Notes: generated by a model from the sequence alone, not told the origin. A DNA stretch of 64,000 nucleotides from an uncultured Gemmatimonadota bacterium (GCA_902825965.1 CADEDA010000009.1:85585-149584); one strand, 5' to 3'. Shown: positions 27,285 through 36,087, counted from the first letter of the stretch. Made by a program: numbers and translations.

Positions 27285-27333
27285 CGGAACTACTCCAGAA
27301 GTGTGGGGAAAGGAACCAGCGGGTACACGCGGT

Positions 27334-27361
27334 AGTTCGTCGGCTGAAGCCGCTTGGATGC
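27334..27361 (-). promoter_or_regulatory. predicted ECF promoter of the fasciclin gene
   Basis: Read on the minus strand: GCATCC (27361-27356), 16 bp, CGAACT (27339-27334). The transcript would start near 27326, giving a leader of about 40 bases. It mirrors the sigma-gene promoter at 27373-27400. The elements resemble the CCATCC / CGAAT-type promoter I recall for mycobacterial SigK. Confidence 0.65.
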
Positions 27362-27372
27362 ACCCCCGCCCT

Positions 27373-27400
27373 GCATCCGGTTCGGCGGTCCGGGCGAATA
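27373..27400 (+). promoter_or_regulatory. predicted autoregulated ECF promoter of the sigma gene
   Basis: GCATCC (27373-27378), 16 bp, CGAATA (27395-27400), pointing at the sigma gene 43 bases on. With the minus-strand copy, the two -35 elements form the inverted repeat GGATGCA-N9-TGCATCC (27356-27378). Confidence 0.65.
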
Positions 27401-27442
27401 CCCAGCGGCGCCGAGGTCCGGCGCGGCCGCAATGGAGAAGTG

Positions 27443-28117
27443 ATGCTCCCGGAACGACTCTTTCCCGCAGGCGACGTGACCCGACCACCCGAGGGCCCCC
27501 GGAGCCACCTCTCGCTCGTGACCGACCCACCGCGGGCGCTCGCGCCCGGCGACCCCACCCCGCCCCTCCTGCCCCGGATCGCCGCCGGCGACGAGCGGGC
27601 GGTCGGGGAGGTGTTGGAGCGCTACGGCCGACTCGTCTGGTCCCTGGCCCGGCGCTGGACCCCGGACGGCGATGACGTCGAGGATGCGGTGCAGGAGATC
27701 TTCATCGACCTGTGGCGGACGGCCGACCGATTCAACGACGCCCGGATCAGCGAGGCCGGCTGGGTCGCCATGATTGCGCGACGGCGACTGATCGACCGCA
27801 CCCGGCGCCGCGGCCGCCGTCCGGAGCTGGAAGCCCTCACCGACGACGTGGATGCCCCCGTGCACGAGCCCGTGGACCGCGAGGCGGCCATCGACCGCGC
27901 CTCGCGCTCCGAGGTGGCACGGGCCGTGCTCATGGAACTCCCGGCCTCGCAGCGGCGCATGCTCGAGCTCTCGCTGCTGCACGGCCGTACCCATGACGAG
28001 ATCGCCCGTGAGACCGAGACACCGCTGGGCACCGTGAAGTCGCACATCCGCCGTGGCATCCAGCGCGCCCGCGCCCTGATGGCCTCGCGCACCCCTGTCG
28101 AACCCGGAGACGCCTGA
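27443..28117 (+). CDS. ECF RNA polymerase sigma factor (SigK-like context)
   Basis: The product has 224 residues from ATG 27443 (GGAG at 27434-27437); a GTG directly before it is also possible. Region 2 includes [42 protein letters not shown] and [19 protein letters not shown]. Region 4 includes [48 protein letters not shown]. There is no region 3, so it is an ECF (group 4) sigma factor. Its stop overlaps the start of the RskA-like anti-sigma gene by one base. It should recognise the paired GCATCC-N16-CGAA promoters in the gap to the fasciclin gene, including its own. The first ~45 residues are a Pro-rich extension of doubtful reality. Confidence 0.92.
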   Translation: MLPERLFPAGDVTRPPEGPRSHLSLVTDPPRALAPGDPTPPLLPRIAAGDERAVGEVLERYGRLVWSLARRWTPDGDDVEDAVQEIFIDLWRTADRFNDARISEAGWVAMIARRRLIDRTRRRGRRPELEALTDDVDAPVHEPVDREAAIDRASRSEVARAVLMELPASQRRMLELSLLHGRTHDEIARETETPLGTVKSHIRRGIQRARALMASRTPVEPGDA

Positions 28118-28857
28118 TGTCACGCGACGATGCTGGTCGGCCGGGCGATCCCATGGAACACCTCAGTCGCCGGGAGGAGGAAGCCGCTGCCGAGCTCACC
28201 GCCGAGCTCGCGCGCGGGCTGCCGCACGCCGAACCGGACGAACTGCCGCCCGCACTCAAGGCCCGGCTGCTCTCGATCGGCGAAACCATGGTGCGCGACG
28301 GCGCCCGAGCGCGCGCGCAGCGCGAGGCCGCGGATCGGACGGCGAGGCCGTCCGATCCGACCGCCCGATTCCGCACCTGGGGTGGATGGCTCGCCGCTGC
28401 GGCGGCCCTGCTCCTCTGGGTCCTGGTGCCGCGCGCACCACGCGAACGCGTCGACGACACGACCCGCCTCCGGTACGAACTGCTGGCCACCGCCGGCGCC
28501 GTGAGCACCATCGCCTGGACCGCCACGAGCGACTCCACGGCGATCGGCGCCAGCGGGGACGTGGTTTGGAGTGACGCGCGCCAGCGCGGCGTCATGCGGT
28601 TCGTCGGCCTGCGGCCGAACGATCGTGCGCGCTACCAGTACCAGCTGTGGATCTTCGACGAGACCCGCGACAAGGCGTATCCGGTGGACGGCGGGGTGTT
28701 CGACGTGCCGGCCGGCGCATCCGAAGTGCTCGTGCCGATCGACGCGCGCGTGCCGGTCGGCAAGGCCGTGTTGTTCGCCATCACGGTCGAACCGCCGGGC
28801 GGCGTCGTCGTCTCCACTCGGGAGCGCATCGCGCTGCTGGCCGAGCGCAAGAGCTGA
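28117..28857 (+). CDS. RskA-like membrane anti-sigma factor
   Basis: The product has 246 residues. The N-terminal ~85 residues are charged and helical and would bind the sigma factor; no zinc-binding HxxxCxxC is visible. One membrane helix follows (WGGWLAAAAALLLWVLVP, ~88-106), then a periplasmic RskA-type sandwich: GDVVWSDARQRGVMRFVGLRPN...YQYQLWIFDE...YPVDGGVFDVPAG...FAITVEPPGGVVVST. Regulated proteolysis of such proteins frees the sigma factor. The ATG shares a base with the sigma stop (TGATG), so the two are translationally coupled. Confidence 0.9.
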   Translation: MSRDDAGRPGDPMEHLSRREEEAAAELTAELARGLPHAEPDELPPALKARLLSIGETMVRDGARARAQREAADRTARPSDPTARFRTWGGWLAAAAALLLWVLVPRAPRERVDDTTRLRYELLATAGAVSTIAWTATSDSTAIGASGDVVWSDARQRGVMRFVGLRPNDRARYQYQLWIFDETRDKAYPVDGGVFDVPAGASEVLVPIDARVPVGKAVLFAITVEPPGGVVVSTRERIALLAERKS

Positions 28858-28984
28858 CCCGCGACGAAACCCGCGCGCGCGGATGGCCGTAGGCCCGTCC
28901 ATCGTCGGCGCAGCGTCAGACCCGGACCGGGCGGCATCGCACCACGATGTCGCCCGGTCGTCATCTTCCTCGCAGTGGTCCCGT

Positions 28985-29896
28985 ATGTTCAGGCATCCGA
29001 ACTCGTTCGTTCCCGTGGCGCCGTTGCGCCGCGCCCTGCGTCCGCTGGCGTTGATCGCCGCACTGCAGGCCTGCTCCTCCGATCGCCCGACCGCGCCCGA
29101 CCTCACGCCGCTGCCTCCGCTGGCCACGGCGACCTGGCGCGTGCATCAGGCCGACGGCCAGCCGCTCCCCGCCCTCGTCGCGCATCGCCTCGTCGGTGGC
29201 CAGTTGCTCCAGACGTACCTCGATTCGGCGCAACTCGAGGTGGATGCGTCCGGTCGCTGGCAGCAGCGCCTCTGGATGCAGCGCCTGCGCGACGGACGCT
29301 TCGACGGTCGCTTCGCCGAGCAGGACGCCGGCGCGTGGGTCGTCGACGGCGACCGCTATCGCTTCACCTCCGACGTGCATGGCGAGCGATTCGCGATCCG
29401 CGCCCTGGTGGCGGACTCGCTGCGGGCCGACCTGCGCGCGTCGGCCGTGGACGGCGTGATGCGCTCCACGCTGCGCCAGACCGCGCCGAGTGCCTCGCCT
29501 GCGGGCGCGTGGCGCGCCAGTGCGGTGCAGGATGCCCCGCTTCCCGCACCGATCTACGTGTTCGATCCGGCGGTCGTGGACGGCGACACGGTGAGTGTGC
29601 ACTTCCTCGTCGATTCCGCTGGCATCCGGCTGCTGCCGTCGGGGCGTTACGAGCACTGGATCCGCTACTCCGAGTGGCACGGGCCTGCGGGGGGCGCGCC
29701 CACACAGCAACGATTCCGATTCGCGTGGGCCGACTTCGGCACGTGGACACGCAATGGACTGCAGGTCGCGTTCGAGTCCGGCTACTACCAGAACCACCGG
29801 TTCAGCGGGGAGTTCGCCGGCGCGGGGCCGCTCCGGTTGCAGCACGGGCTCTCGGCCGGCGATCCGCTCGTCGGACTCCGCTACGTGCGCGAGTGA
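28985..29896 (+). CDS. lipoprotein of unknown function
   Basis: The product has 303 residues from ATG 28985. A lipoprotein signal ends in LIAALQACSS. The rest alternates beta-strand-like segments with D-G turns (DGRFDGRF, VVDGDRYRFTSDVHGERF) and ends VGLRYVRE. Related lipoproteins of this style, beginning CSSDRPTAPD, are common in gemmatimonads but I know no function. It begins 127 bases after the anti-sigma gene on the same strand. Whether it belongs to that regulon is open; I see no GCATCC-N16-CGAA element before it. Confidence 0.7.
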   Translation: MFRHPNSFVPVAPLRRALRPLALIAALQACSSDRPTAPDLTPLPPLATATWRVHQADGQPLPALVAHRLVGGQLLQTYLDSAQLEVDASGRWQQRLWMQRLRDGRFDGRFAEQDAGAWVVDGDRYRFTSDVHGERFAIRALVADSLRADLRASAVDGVMRSTLRQTAPSASPAGAWRASAVQDAPLPAPIYVFDPAVVDGDTVSVHFLVDSAGIRLLPSGRYEHWIRYSEWHGPAGGAPTQQRFRFAWADFGTWTRNGLQVAFESGYYQNHRFSGEFAGAGPLRLQHGLSAGDPLVGLRYVRE

Positions 29897-30014
29897 TCGC
29901 GCGGCGCGGGCGCAGCCGGGAGGTTTCCTCCGACGGGGTGTCAGGCATTCGCGGCTAGTGCGGGCCGCCGCGGACTCCACTATTGGAAGCAGACGCTTCC
30001 CTCTGGAGGAGACG

Positions 30015-30479
30015 ATGCTCACCCTGCGCGACATCATGACGAAGGACGTCCTCACCATCGCCCCGGACACCAACATCCGCGAGGCGGCGGAGATCTTCTC
30101 CACCGAGCGGCTGGGTGGTGCCCCCGTGGTGCGCCTCGGACGCATCGTCGGCATGCTCTCCGCGAGCGACCTGCTCGATTTCATCGCGTCGTTGCAGGCG
30201 GAGCCGGACGACGTGAGCGGCGGCAAGGAGCACGGCGTCCTCGAGAACCACACCGTCGAGGAAGCGATGACGCGCGCACCGATCCGCACGCTGGGGCCCG
30301 ACGTGAGCGCGGTGGAAGCCGCGCGGGTGATGAAGGAAGAGCGCCTGCATCGCATCCCCATCGTCGAGGACGGACGGTTGGCCGGCATCATCTCCACCGT
30401 CGACCTCGTGACGGCCGTCGCCGACAAGAGACTCATGCACCACACCTTCGTCTTCCCCAAGCGCGGCGGCATGGTCTGA
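30015..30479 (+). CDS. CBS-domain-pair protein
   Basis: The product has 154 residues. ATG 30015 follows a perfect GGAGGAG (30005-30011). Two CBS domains fill it: LTLRDIMTKDVLTIAPDTNIREAAEIFSTERLGGAPVV...GMLSASDLLDFI (~2-60), and VEEAMTRAPIRTLGPDVSAVEAARVMKEERLHRIPIVEDGRLAGIISTVDLVTAV (~78-140). CBS pairs bind adenosine nucleotides and usually regulate partner proteins; stand-alone pairs like this sense energy state or act as redox or stress modulators. The protein is cytoplasmic. The gene is not tightly linked to neighbours. Confidence 0.92.
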   Translation: MLTLRDIMTKDVLTIAPDTNIREAAEIFSTERLGGAPVVRLGRIVGMLSASDLLDFIASLQAEPDDVSGGKEHGVLENHTVEEAMTRAPIRTLGPDVSAVEAARVMKEERLHRIPIVEDGRLAGIISTVDLVTAVADKRLMHHTFVFPKRGGMV

Positions 30480-30532
30480 GCCACGCGGACGTGCGGGTTG
30501 CGTCGCCCGAGAGTGGCGGCGAGCTTCTCCGC

Positions 30533-32284
30533 ATGAACCCACTCGATCCCCGCGCGCGACGCCCCCTCCTGGCGGTCGCGCTGGCTGCACTCGTCGCGGG
30601 CTGTGCCGGCGCGGGCCCCACGGCCGACGACCTGTCGCCGGCGTACGGCAAGCGCGTGGAAGGCGATCGCGGCATGGTCGCCGCATCCCACCCCGACGCG
30701 GCCGGCGCCGGCGCGGAGATCCTGCGCGCGGGTGGCAATGCGGTGGACGCCGCCGTGGCGACAGCCTTCGCACTCTCCGTCACCGACATCTCGCAGACGG
30801 GGCTCGGCGGCGGCGGCTCGCTCACGTTCTACGACGCGCGCCGGCGCTCCGCCGTGCACCTGTCGTTCTATCCGCGCGCCGGCAGCGATCCCGCCTGGGC
30901 CGTGGCGGACACGGCGGCGCCGGCGAGCCGCGCCGCCGGACGAGCGGCTGGAGTGCCCGGCATGGTCGCGGGCCTGGTCGCATCGCAGCTGCGCTTCGGC
31001 CGGCTTCCGCTCGACCGCGTCATCGCACCCGCGCTCCGGCTCGCCCGCGACGGATTCGTCGTGACGCCCCTGCTGTCGCGCACGATCCTCTCGGCGCGCG
31101 CCCGACTGGAGGCCGACTCCGCCGCGCGAGCGCTGCTGCTGCCCGACGGTCAGCCGCTGCGCCCCGGTGACCGGCTGGTGCAGCCCGCATTGGCGCAGAC
31201 TCTCGCGCGCATCGCTGCGGACTCGGGTCGCGCGTTCTATCGCGGCGAGATCGCCGAACGCCTGGCGCTGGACGTGCAGGCGCGCGGCGGACTCATCTCC
31301 GTCCGCGACCTGCAGCAGTACCCGGTGCGCACCATGCAACCGATCTGCGCCGAGTGGATGGGACACACGGTGCTCGCCGCGCCGCCGCCCCATGGCGGTG
31401 CGCATGTGGTGGAGATGCTTCGCATGAGCGAGGCGAGCGGACTCACGCGTGCGCGCGGTCTCTCCGACAACCCCGAGGCCGTGGTGCGGCTCGCCGGGCT
31501 GTTGCGGCTCGCACAGGCTGACGCCTCGTGGTGGCGAGGGGATCCGGCGGTCATGACCGTGCCCACGCGCGGACTCGCGAGTGCAACGTACGCCGCGGAG
31601 CGCGCCGCCCTCATTCCAATGGCGGCCAACAGCGCCACCGAGAGCGTCACGCGCGGCGACCCGCAACCGCACGAGGGCGCGCCGCTCGGCGCTTCCTGCA
31701 CCGCCTACGACGGTGCCGCAGCCCCGGCGAGCGCGGCGCCCGCCGGCGAGAGCCTCACCTCGCACCTCGCCGTGGTCGACGGCGACGGCAACGCGGTCTC
31801 CGCCACCACCACGGTCGGCGTGCTCTTCGGGTCCGGAGTCTACTCCGGAGGCTTCTTCCTCAACTCGAGTGCGTCGAACTTCGACGATCGCACCCGGGGC
31901 ACCGATCGCTACGCGAACACCACGATGGCGCCCACGATCATCCTCGATGGGGCGCGCGTGCGCCTCGTGATCGGTGCCGCCGGCTCGCAGTACATCCAGC
32001 CGGCCATCACGCAGGTGGCGCTGCGCGTGTTGGCGTTCGGCGAGGACGCGGGTCGTGCGATCGCGGCGCCGCGCATTCAAACGAGTGCCGGCCGCCGCGA
32101 GGTGGAGGTGGAGCCCGGCTTCAGTCCCGCCGTGTACGAGGCACTGGTGCGCACGGGATACCGTCCCGCAAGCCGCATCGCCGACATCACGTTCGGCGGC
32201 GTGCACGCCATCCACGTCACCACGCGTGGCCGGCGCATCGGTGTCGCCGATCCCCGCCGCGACGGCGCCGCAGCCGCGCAGTAG
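30533..32284 (+). CDS. gamma-glutamyltransferase family lipoprotein
   Basis: The product has 583 residues from ATG 30533, with a lipoprotein signal ending LVAGCAG. Family motifs are GMVAASHPDAAGAGAEILRAGGNAVDAAVATAFALSVTDISQTGLGGGG and, at the autocleavage site, SLTSHLAVVDGDGNAVSATTTVG, where Thr409 aligns with the catalytic Thr that becomes the new N-terminus of the small subunit. FGSGVYSGGFFLNSSASNF corresponds to the usual lid/oxyanion segment. Members hydrolyse or transfer gamma-glutamyl groups (glutathione and related peptides). Lipid anchoring suggests action in the periplasm. The small subunit appears complete. It begins 53 bases after the CBS gene. Confidence 0.9.
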   Translation: MNPLDPRARRPLLAVALAALVAGCAGAGPTADDLSPAYGKRVEGDRGMVAASHPDAAGAGAEILRAGGNAVDAAVATAFALSVTDISQTGLGGGGSLTFYDARRRSAVHLSFYPRAGSDPAWAVADTAAPASRAAGRAAGVPGMVAGLVASQLRFGRLPLDRVIAPALRLARDGFVVTPLLSRTILSARARLEADSAARALLLPDGQPLRPGDRLVQPALAQTLARIAADSGRAFYRGEIAERLALDVQARGGLISVRDLQQYPVRTMQPICAEWMGHTVLAAPPPHGGAHVVEMLRMSEASGLTRARGLSDNPEAVVRLAGLLRLAQADASWWRGDPAVMTVPTRGLASATYAAERAALIPMAANSATESVTRGDPQPHEGAPLGASCTAYDGAAAPASAAPAGESLTSHLAVVDGDGNAVSATTTVGVLFGSGVYSGGFFLNSSASNFDDRTRGTDRYANTTMAPTIILDGARVRLVIGAAGSQYIQPAITQVALRVLAFGEDAGRAIAAPRIQTSAGRREVEVEPGFSPAVYEALVRTGYRPASRIADITFGGVHAIHVTTRGRRIGVADPRRDGAAAAQ

Positions 32285-32362
32285 CGGTCGCCGCCGCGCA
32301 TTCGCAATCGCCCTCGCACTCGCCGACCCCTCGCAATCGTCCTCGCGCACTTCGACCCGGAC

Positions 32363-33202
32363 ATGCCCCAGATCGCCTACCTCGGCACCGGCCTCCTCGG
32401 CGCAGCGTTCGTGCACGCCGCGCTGGGCCGTGGCGACCACGTGACGGTCTGGAACCGGACCGCCGCCAAGGCCGAGGCGTTGGCCCCCCTCGGGGCGACC
32501 GTGGCCGCCACACCGGCCGACGCCGTGCGTGGTGCGACGCGGGTGCACCTGGTGCTCACCGATGACGACGTGGTGGACGAGGTCATCGCACGACTGCGTC
32601 CGGGCCTCGCGGCCGACGCGATCGTGCTCGACCACAGCACCACGCTCCCGTCACGTACGGCCGAGCGCCTGCCGCGCCTCAACACGGCTGGCGTGCGCTA
32701 CCTGCACTGCCCGGTCTTCATCGGTCCGCCGGCCGCGCGCGAGTCCCGCGGCATCATCATGGTGTCCGGCCCGCAGGCGCTGTTCGAAGTCGTGCGCCCC
32801 GCGCTCGAGCAGCAGGCGGAGCGCGTGGTGTACTGGGGCGAACAGCCGGATCTCGCGGCGACCTACAAGCTCTGCGGCAACGCCTTCATCCTCGGCATGG
32901 CCGGCCTCGTCGCGGACGTCTTCCAGATCGCCCGGGGCGGCGGCGTCGCGCCGACGGACGCGCTCCGCCTCCTCGAGTTCTTCAATCCCGCGGGCATCAT
33001 CGCAGGCCGCGGGCGCAAGATGGCCGCCGGCGACTACACCGCGACGTTCGAACTCACCATGGCGCGCAAGGACCTGCGGCTCATGCTGGAGACCGCCGCG
33101 CCGCGTCCGCTCACGTTGCTGCCCGGACTCGCCGCGCGCATGGACGCCCACATCGCCGCCGGCGACGGGGCCAGCGACCTCGGCGTCATCGGGCGCGAGT
33201 GA
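32363..33202 (+). CDS. NAD(P)-dependent oxidoreductase, 3-hydroxyisobutyrate dehydrogenase-like
   Basis: The product has 279 residues and is cytoplasmic. An N-terminal Rossmann fold has IAYLGTGLLGAAFVHAAL and VWNRTAAKAEAL (Arg suits NADP). The next motif, DHSTTLPSRT, is followed by the substrate-loop region CPVFIGPPAARESRGIIMVSG, where relatives have APVSGG. The catalytic Lys is in TYKLCGNAFILGMAGLVAD, and the C-terminal helical domain includes MARKDLRLMLE. It belongs to the beta-hydroxyacid dehydrogenase/6-phosphogluconate-type family; the altered substrate loop leaves the substrate open. The next gene begins 31 bases later and is probably co-transcribed. Confidence 0.88.
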   Translation: MPQIAYLGTGLLGAAFVHAALGRGDHVTVWNRTAAKAEALAPLGATVAATPADAVRGATRVHLVLTDDDVVDEVIARLRPGLAADAIVLDHSTTLPSRTAERLPRLNTAGVRYLHCPVFIGPPAARESRGIIMVSGPQALFEVVRPALEQQAERVVYWGEQPDLAATYKLCGNAFILGMAGLVADVFQIARGGGVAPTDALRLLEFFNPAGIIAGRGRKMAAGDYTATFELTMARKDLRLMLETAAPRPLTLLPGLAARMDAHIAAGDGASDLGVIGRE

Positions 33203-33233
33203 GCACGGCGCGACCGATCCGCTGTCGCCTCCG

Positions 33234-33929
33234 GTGATCCTCTCCATCGACCTGGCGTCCCGGCGCTACCGGGACAACGGCATCGCGCTGGTCGCGGGTG
33301 ACCGGACGCTGGAGTTCATCGCACCCGCCGCGCTCGGACTCACGGGCGAACCCCAGGTGAACCCGTTCGCCGACGCGATCGCGCGACTCGCGGCGCAGCA
33401 CCACGTGGGCCTCATCCTGCTCGACGGCCCGCAGGGATGGCGCGCCGATTGGTCCCCACCGGGCCACGCACGCGCCTGCGAGCGCGCCACCCGGACACCG
33501 GGCAAGACGGGACCGCCCGGCGTGGTGAAACCGGGGAGCTGGACGCGGATGGCCGAGTTCTCCATCGCCCTATTCGATGCCCTCGACGCACGGGGCTGGC
33601 CGCGCATCGACCACGGCTGGACGCAGGGCCCCGCCGCGATCGAGAGCTTCCCGACGCAGGCCTGGCGGTCACTCGGTCACCCGACGTTGCCCGGCAAGGC
33701 GAAGGCGCGCGACCTCGCGCCCTGGGTGCAGCTCCTGCGCGCGGAAGGACTGCGCAGCGCCGGCTGGGCCGACGCCTCACACGACGACGTGCAGGCGGCG
33801 GTCGCGGCGCTGGCCGGGCTTCAGCTGCTCGCCGGCGGGCTCGCCGCGGCCGATGTGCGCGGACTGCCGCCGACCTTCGAGGGCGGACACTGGCGCGAAG
33901 GCTTCATCGTGAGCCCACGCCGCGGCTGA
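33234..33929 (+). CDS. DUF429 family protein, predicted RNase H-like fold
   Basis: The product has 231 residues from GTG 33234; no ATG is available, and the DUF429 start pattern VILSIDLASRRYRDNGIAL begins exactly there. Other family features are VGLILLDGPQGW, then RACERATRTPGKTG, WIAL-like MAEFSIALFDAL, ESFPTQAWRSLG, and DDVQAAVAALAGLQL with a late acidic pair. DUF429 is grouped with RNase H-like nucleases; the function is not established. The first Asp (SIDLAS) and the late Asp-Asp suit such an active site. The 3' end overlaps the convergent ECF42 sigma gene by 26 bases. Confidence 0.8.
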   Translation: MILSIDLASRRYRDNGIALVAGDRTLEFIAPAALGLTGEPQVNPFADAIARLAAQHHVGLILLDGPQGWRADWSPPGHARACERATRTPGKTGPPGVVKPGSWTRMAEFSIALFDALDARGWPRIDHGWTQGPAAIESFPTQAWRSLGHPTLPGKAKARDLAPWVQLLRAEGLRSAGWADASHDDVQAAVAALAGLQLLAGGLAAADVRGLPPTFEGGHWREGFIVSPRRG

Positions 33930-35226
33930 GTCGGTCGACGCGGGCGCGCAGCACCAGCCGGTCCTGCGCGTTCTCCGCGAGCTCCAGCGCCTGCAGGAAC
34001 ACCGCGCGCGCGGCATCACGCCGGCCCAGCTGCTCGAGCATCTCGCCGCGCGCCGAGGCCAGCAGGTGGTAGCGCGCGAGCGCCGGCTCAGTCTGCAGCG
34101 CGTCGAGCAGCGTGAGTCCCTCGGCGGCGCCGAACGCCATGCCTACCGCCACCGCACGATTGAGCGCGACCACCGGCGATCCCGTGAGCTCCACCAACGC
34201 GTCGTAGAGCGCGACGATGCGCACCCAGTCGGTGTCCTCCGGCCGCCGGGCCCGTGCGTGGCAGGCCGCGATCGCCGCTTGCAGTGCGTACGGACCCAAC
34301 GTCCGGGTGAGCGATTCAGCGCGCGCGAGCGCTGCCAACCCACGCCGGATCAGCAACTGGTCCCACAGCGACCGGTCCTGGTCCCGCAGCAGCACCGGCG
34401 CGCCGTCGGGGCCGGTCCGCGCCCGAGCACGCGACCATTGCAGCTCCATCAACGCCACCAGCCCGTGCACCTCGGCATCACGCGGCATCAGCGTCGCGAG
34501 CACCCGGCCCAGTCGCATCGCGTCCTCGGCGAGCGCCGGGCGCATCCACGCGTCCCCGCTGCTCGCCGCGTAACCCTCGTTGTAGATCAGGTAGATCACG
34601 CGCAGCACCGCCGCCGTCCGCTCCGCGAGCTCCGCCGCGGGCGGCAGCTCGAACGGCACCCGGGACTCGGACAGCGTGCGTTTGGCCCGCACGATGCGCT
34701 GCGCGATGGTCGGCTCGGGCAGCAGGAAGGCGCGCGCGATCTCCGGTGTCGTGAGACCACCCAGCAGCCGCAGTGTGAGCGCGACCCGCGCCTCCAGCGA
34801 GAGCACCGGATGGCAGGTGATGAACACCAGTCGCAACAGGTCATCACCGACCACGTCGTCGAGCCCTTCGACCAGCGCCGCCTCGGGGCTCTGGTCCTGC
34901 GTGGCCTCGAGCTCCGCCGTCAGCGTGGCATGCTTCCGCTCCATCATCTGCGCGCGACGCAAGCCGTCGATCGCCCGGCGCTTGGCCGCCTGCATGAGCC
35001 AGGGGCCGGGATTGGACGGAACGCCGTCACGCGGCCACTGCTCCAGCGCCGCCACGAGTGCGTCCTGCGCGAGGTCCTCCGCCGTCCCCACGTCGCGCAC
35101 CTGCCGCACGAGTCCGGCGATCAGCTTGGGCGATTCGATGCGCCAGATCGCGTCGATCACCCGGTGTGTCTCCGACGCGGCGGCCGCGGAACGCGGGTCC
35201 ACCGGCCGCTCGTCGGAGCGCGCCAT
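33904..35226 (-). CDS. ECF42-type RNA polymerase sigma factor with TPR-like C-terminus
   Basis: The product has 440 residues. N-terminal sigma region 2 (IDAIWRIESPKLIAGLVRQVRDVGTAEDLAQDALVAALEQWP, PWLMQAAKRRAIDGLRR) and region 4 (LTLRLLGGLTTPEIARAFLLPEPTIAQRIVRAKRTL) are followed by a ~230-residue helical domain with YLIYNEGY, LMELQWSRARAR, and ALNRAVAVGMAFGAAEGLTLLDAL. This is the hallmark of group ECF42 (DUF6596 plus TPR-like), which needs its C-terminal extension instead of an anti-sigma factor and is genetically tied to DGPF (YciI) proteins. Two such genes lie directly upstream. Its ATG overlaps the stop of the nearer one (TGATG), coupling translation. Confidence 0.93.
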   Translation of the reverse strand: MARSDERPVDPRSAAAASETHRVIDAIWRIESPKLIAGLVRQVRDVGTAEDLAQDALVAALEQWPRDGVPSNPGPWLMQAAKRRAIDGLRRAQMMERKHATLTAELEATQDQSPEAALVEGLDDVVGDDLLRLVFITCHPVLSLEARVALTLRLLGGLTTPEIARAFLLPEPTIAQRIVRAKRTLSESRVPFELPPAAELAERTAAVLRVIYLIYNEGYAASSGDAWMRPALAEDAMRLGRVLATLMPRDAEVHGLVALMELQWSRARARTGPDGAPVLLRDQDRSLWDQLLIRRGLAALARAESLTRTLGPYALQAAIAACHARARRPEDTDWVRIVALYDALVELTGSPVVALNRAVAVGMAFGAAEGLTLLDALQTEPALARYHLLASARGEMLEQLGRRDAARAVFLQALELAENAQDRLVLRARVDRLSRGVGSR

Positions 35227-35648
35227 CACGAGGCCGGACGGGTCACGCGTTCGATCGCGCGGAACGTCTCCACGCCCGGGCTCGGCACGAAGTCATCGAG
35301 TTCGTAGAGCTGCCGCACCTCGATGAAGCCCTCTTCGCTCGGATACGGACAGGGGAACCGCCGCGCCCACGCGAGCGCTTCCTCCCGCGAGCGCACCGAG
35401 ATGATCGTGTATCCGGCGATCAGTTCCTTGGTCTCGGCGAACGGGCCGTCCACCACCGTGCGCGCGCCATCCGCGCCGAACCGCACGCGGAATCCCGCCG
35501 CACTCGGCTTGAGTCCCGAGGCATCGAGCACGATGCCCGCGTTCGCCATCTCCTCGTGGAAGGCCGCCATCGCCCCCATCTCGGCGTCCGTGGGCAGGCG
35601 GCCGGTCTCGCTGTCCGCCGTCGCCTTGACGATGATCATGAATCGCAT
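35226..35648 (-). CDS. YciI/DGPF family protein (copy nearest the sigma gene)
   Basis: The product has 140 residues from ATG 35648 (MRFMIIVKATADSETG). It has the defining DGPF motif in VVDGPFAETKELIAGYTII, with IEVRQLYELDDFVP at the end. YciI-related proteins have a ferredoxin-like fold; DGPF proteins are found with ECF42 sigma factors, but their biochemistry is not settled. It overlaps the start of the sigma gene and follows the second YciI copy by 10 bases, forming a three-gene operon on the minus strand. Confidence 0.92.
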   Translation of the reverse strand: MRFMIIVKATADSETGRLPTDAEMGAMAAFHEEMANAGIVLDASGLKPSAAGFRVRFGADGARTVVDGPFAETKELIAGYTIISVRSREEALAWARRFPCPYPSEEGFIEVRQLYELDDFVPSPGVETFRAIERVTRPAS

Positions 35649-35658
35649 GGAGGTGTCC

Positions 35659-36087
35659 TCAGCCCTGCGCCTGGTTGACCTTCTCGCGCAGCCGCGCATC
35701 CTGCTCGCGCAGCTCGGGCGTCAACTCGGCCGAGAAGTCCTCGATCTCGAACAGCGGGCGCAGCTCGACGTACGACTCCTCGCCGTCGACTGCGGGGATG
35801 CGTCGCGCCCACGCCACCGCCTCGTCCATCGACGGCACCTTCCAGATCCAGTAGCCGGCGATCAGCTCCTTGGTCTCCGCGAACGGACCGTCGATCACCG
35901 ACGTCTTCTTGGACTTGAAGTGCACCCGCTTGGCCTTGGAGGAAGGGTGCAGTCCGTCCCCGGCGAGCATCATGCCCGCGTTCACCAGCTCCTCGTTGAA
36001 CTTGCCCATCTCGGTCAGCAGCTCGGTGCTCGGCATCACGCCGTTCTCGCTGTCCTCGGTGGCCTTGATGATCACCATCACACGCAT
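35659..36087 (-). CDS. YciI/DGPF family protein (operon-leading copy)
   Basis: The product has 142 residues. MRVMVIIKATEDSENGVMPS opens the fold, and the DGPF motif is in VIDGPFAETKELIAGYWIW, with YVELRPLFEIEDF near the end. It is about as long as, and clearly paralogous to, the following copy, with a more basic middle (SSKAKRVHFKSKKTS). It is first in the YciI-YciI-ECF42 operon. The 167 bases upstream to the DinB gene should hold the operon promoter; I could not identify a confident ECF42-type promoter there. Confidence 0.92.
   Translation of the reverse strand: MRVMVIIKATEDSENGVMPSTELLTEMGKFNEELVNAGMMLAGDGLHPSSKAKRVHFKSKKTSVIDGPFAETKELIAGYWIWKVPSMDEAVAWARRIPAVDGEESYVELRPLFEIEDFSAELTPELREQDARLREKVNQAQG

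Noticed and set aside
28961..32635. A 1224-codon minus-strand open frame opposite the lipoprotein, CBS and gamma-glutamyltransferase genes
   Set aside because: It runs across three real genes and their gaps, with no domain or ribosome binding site.
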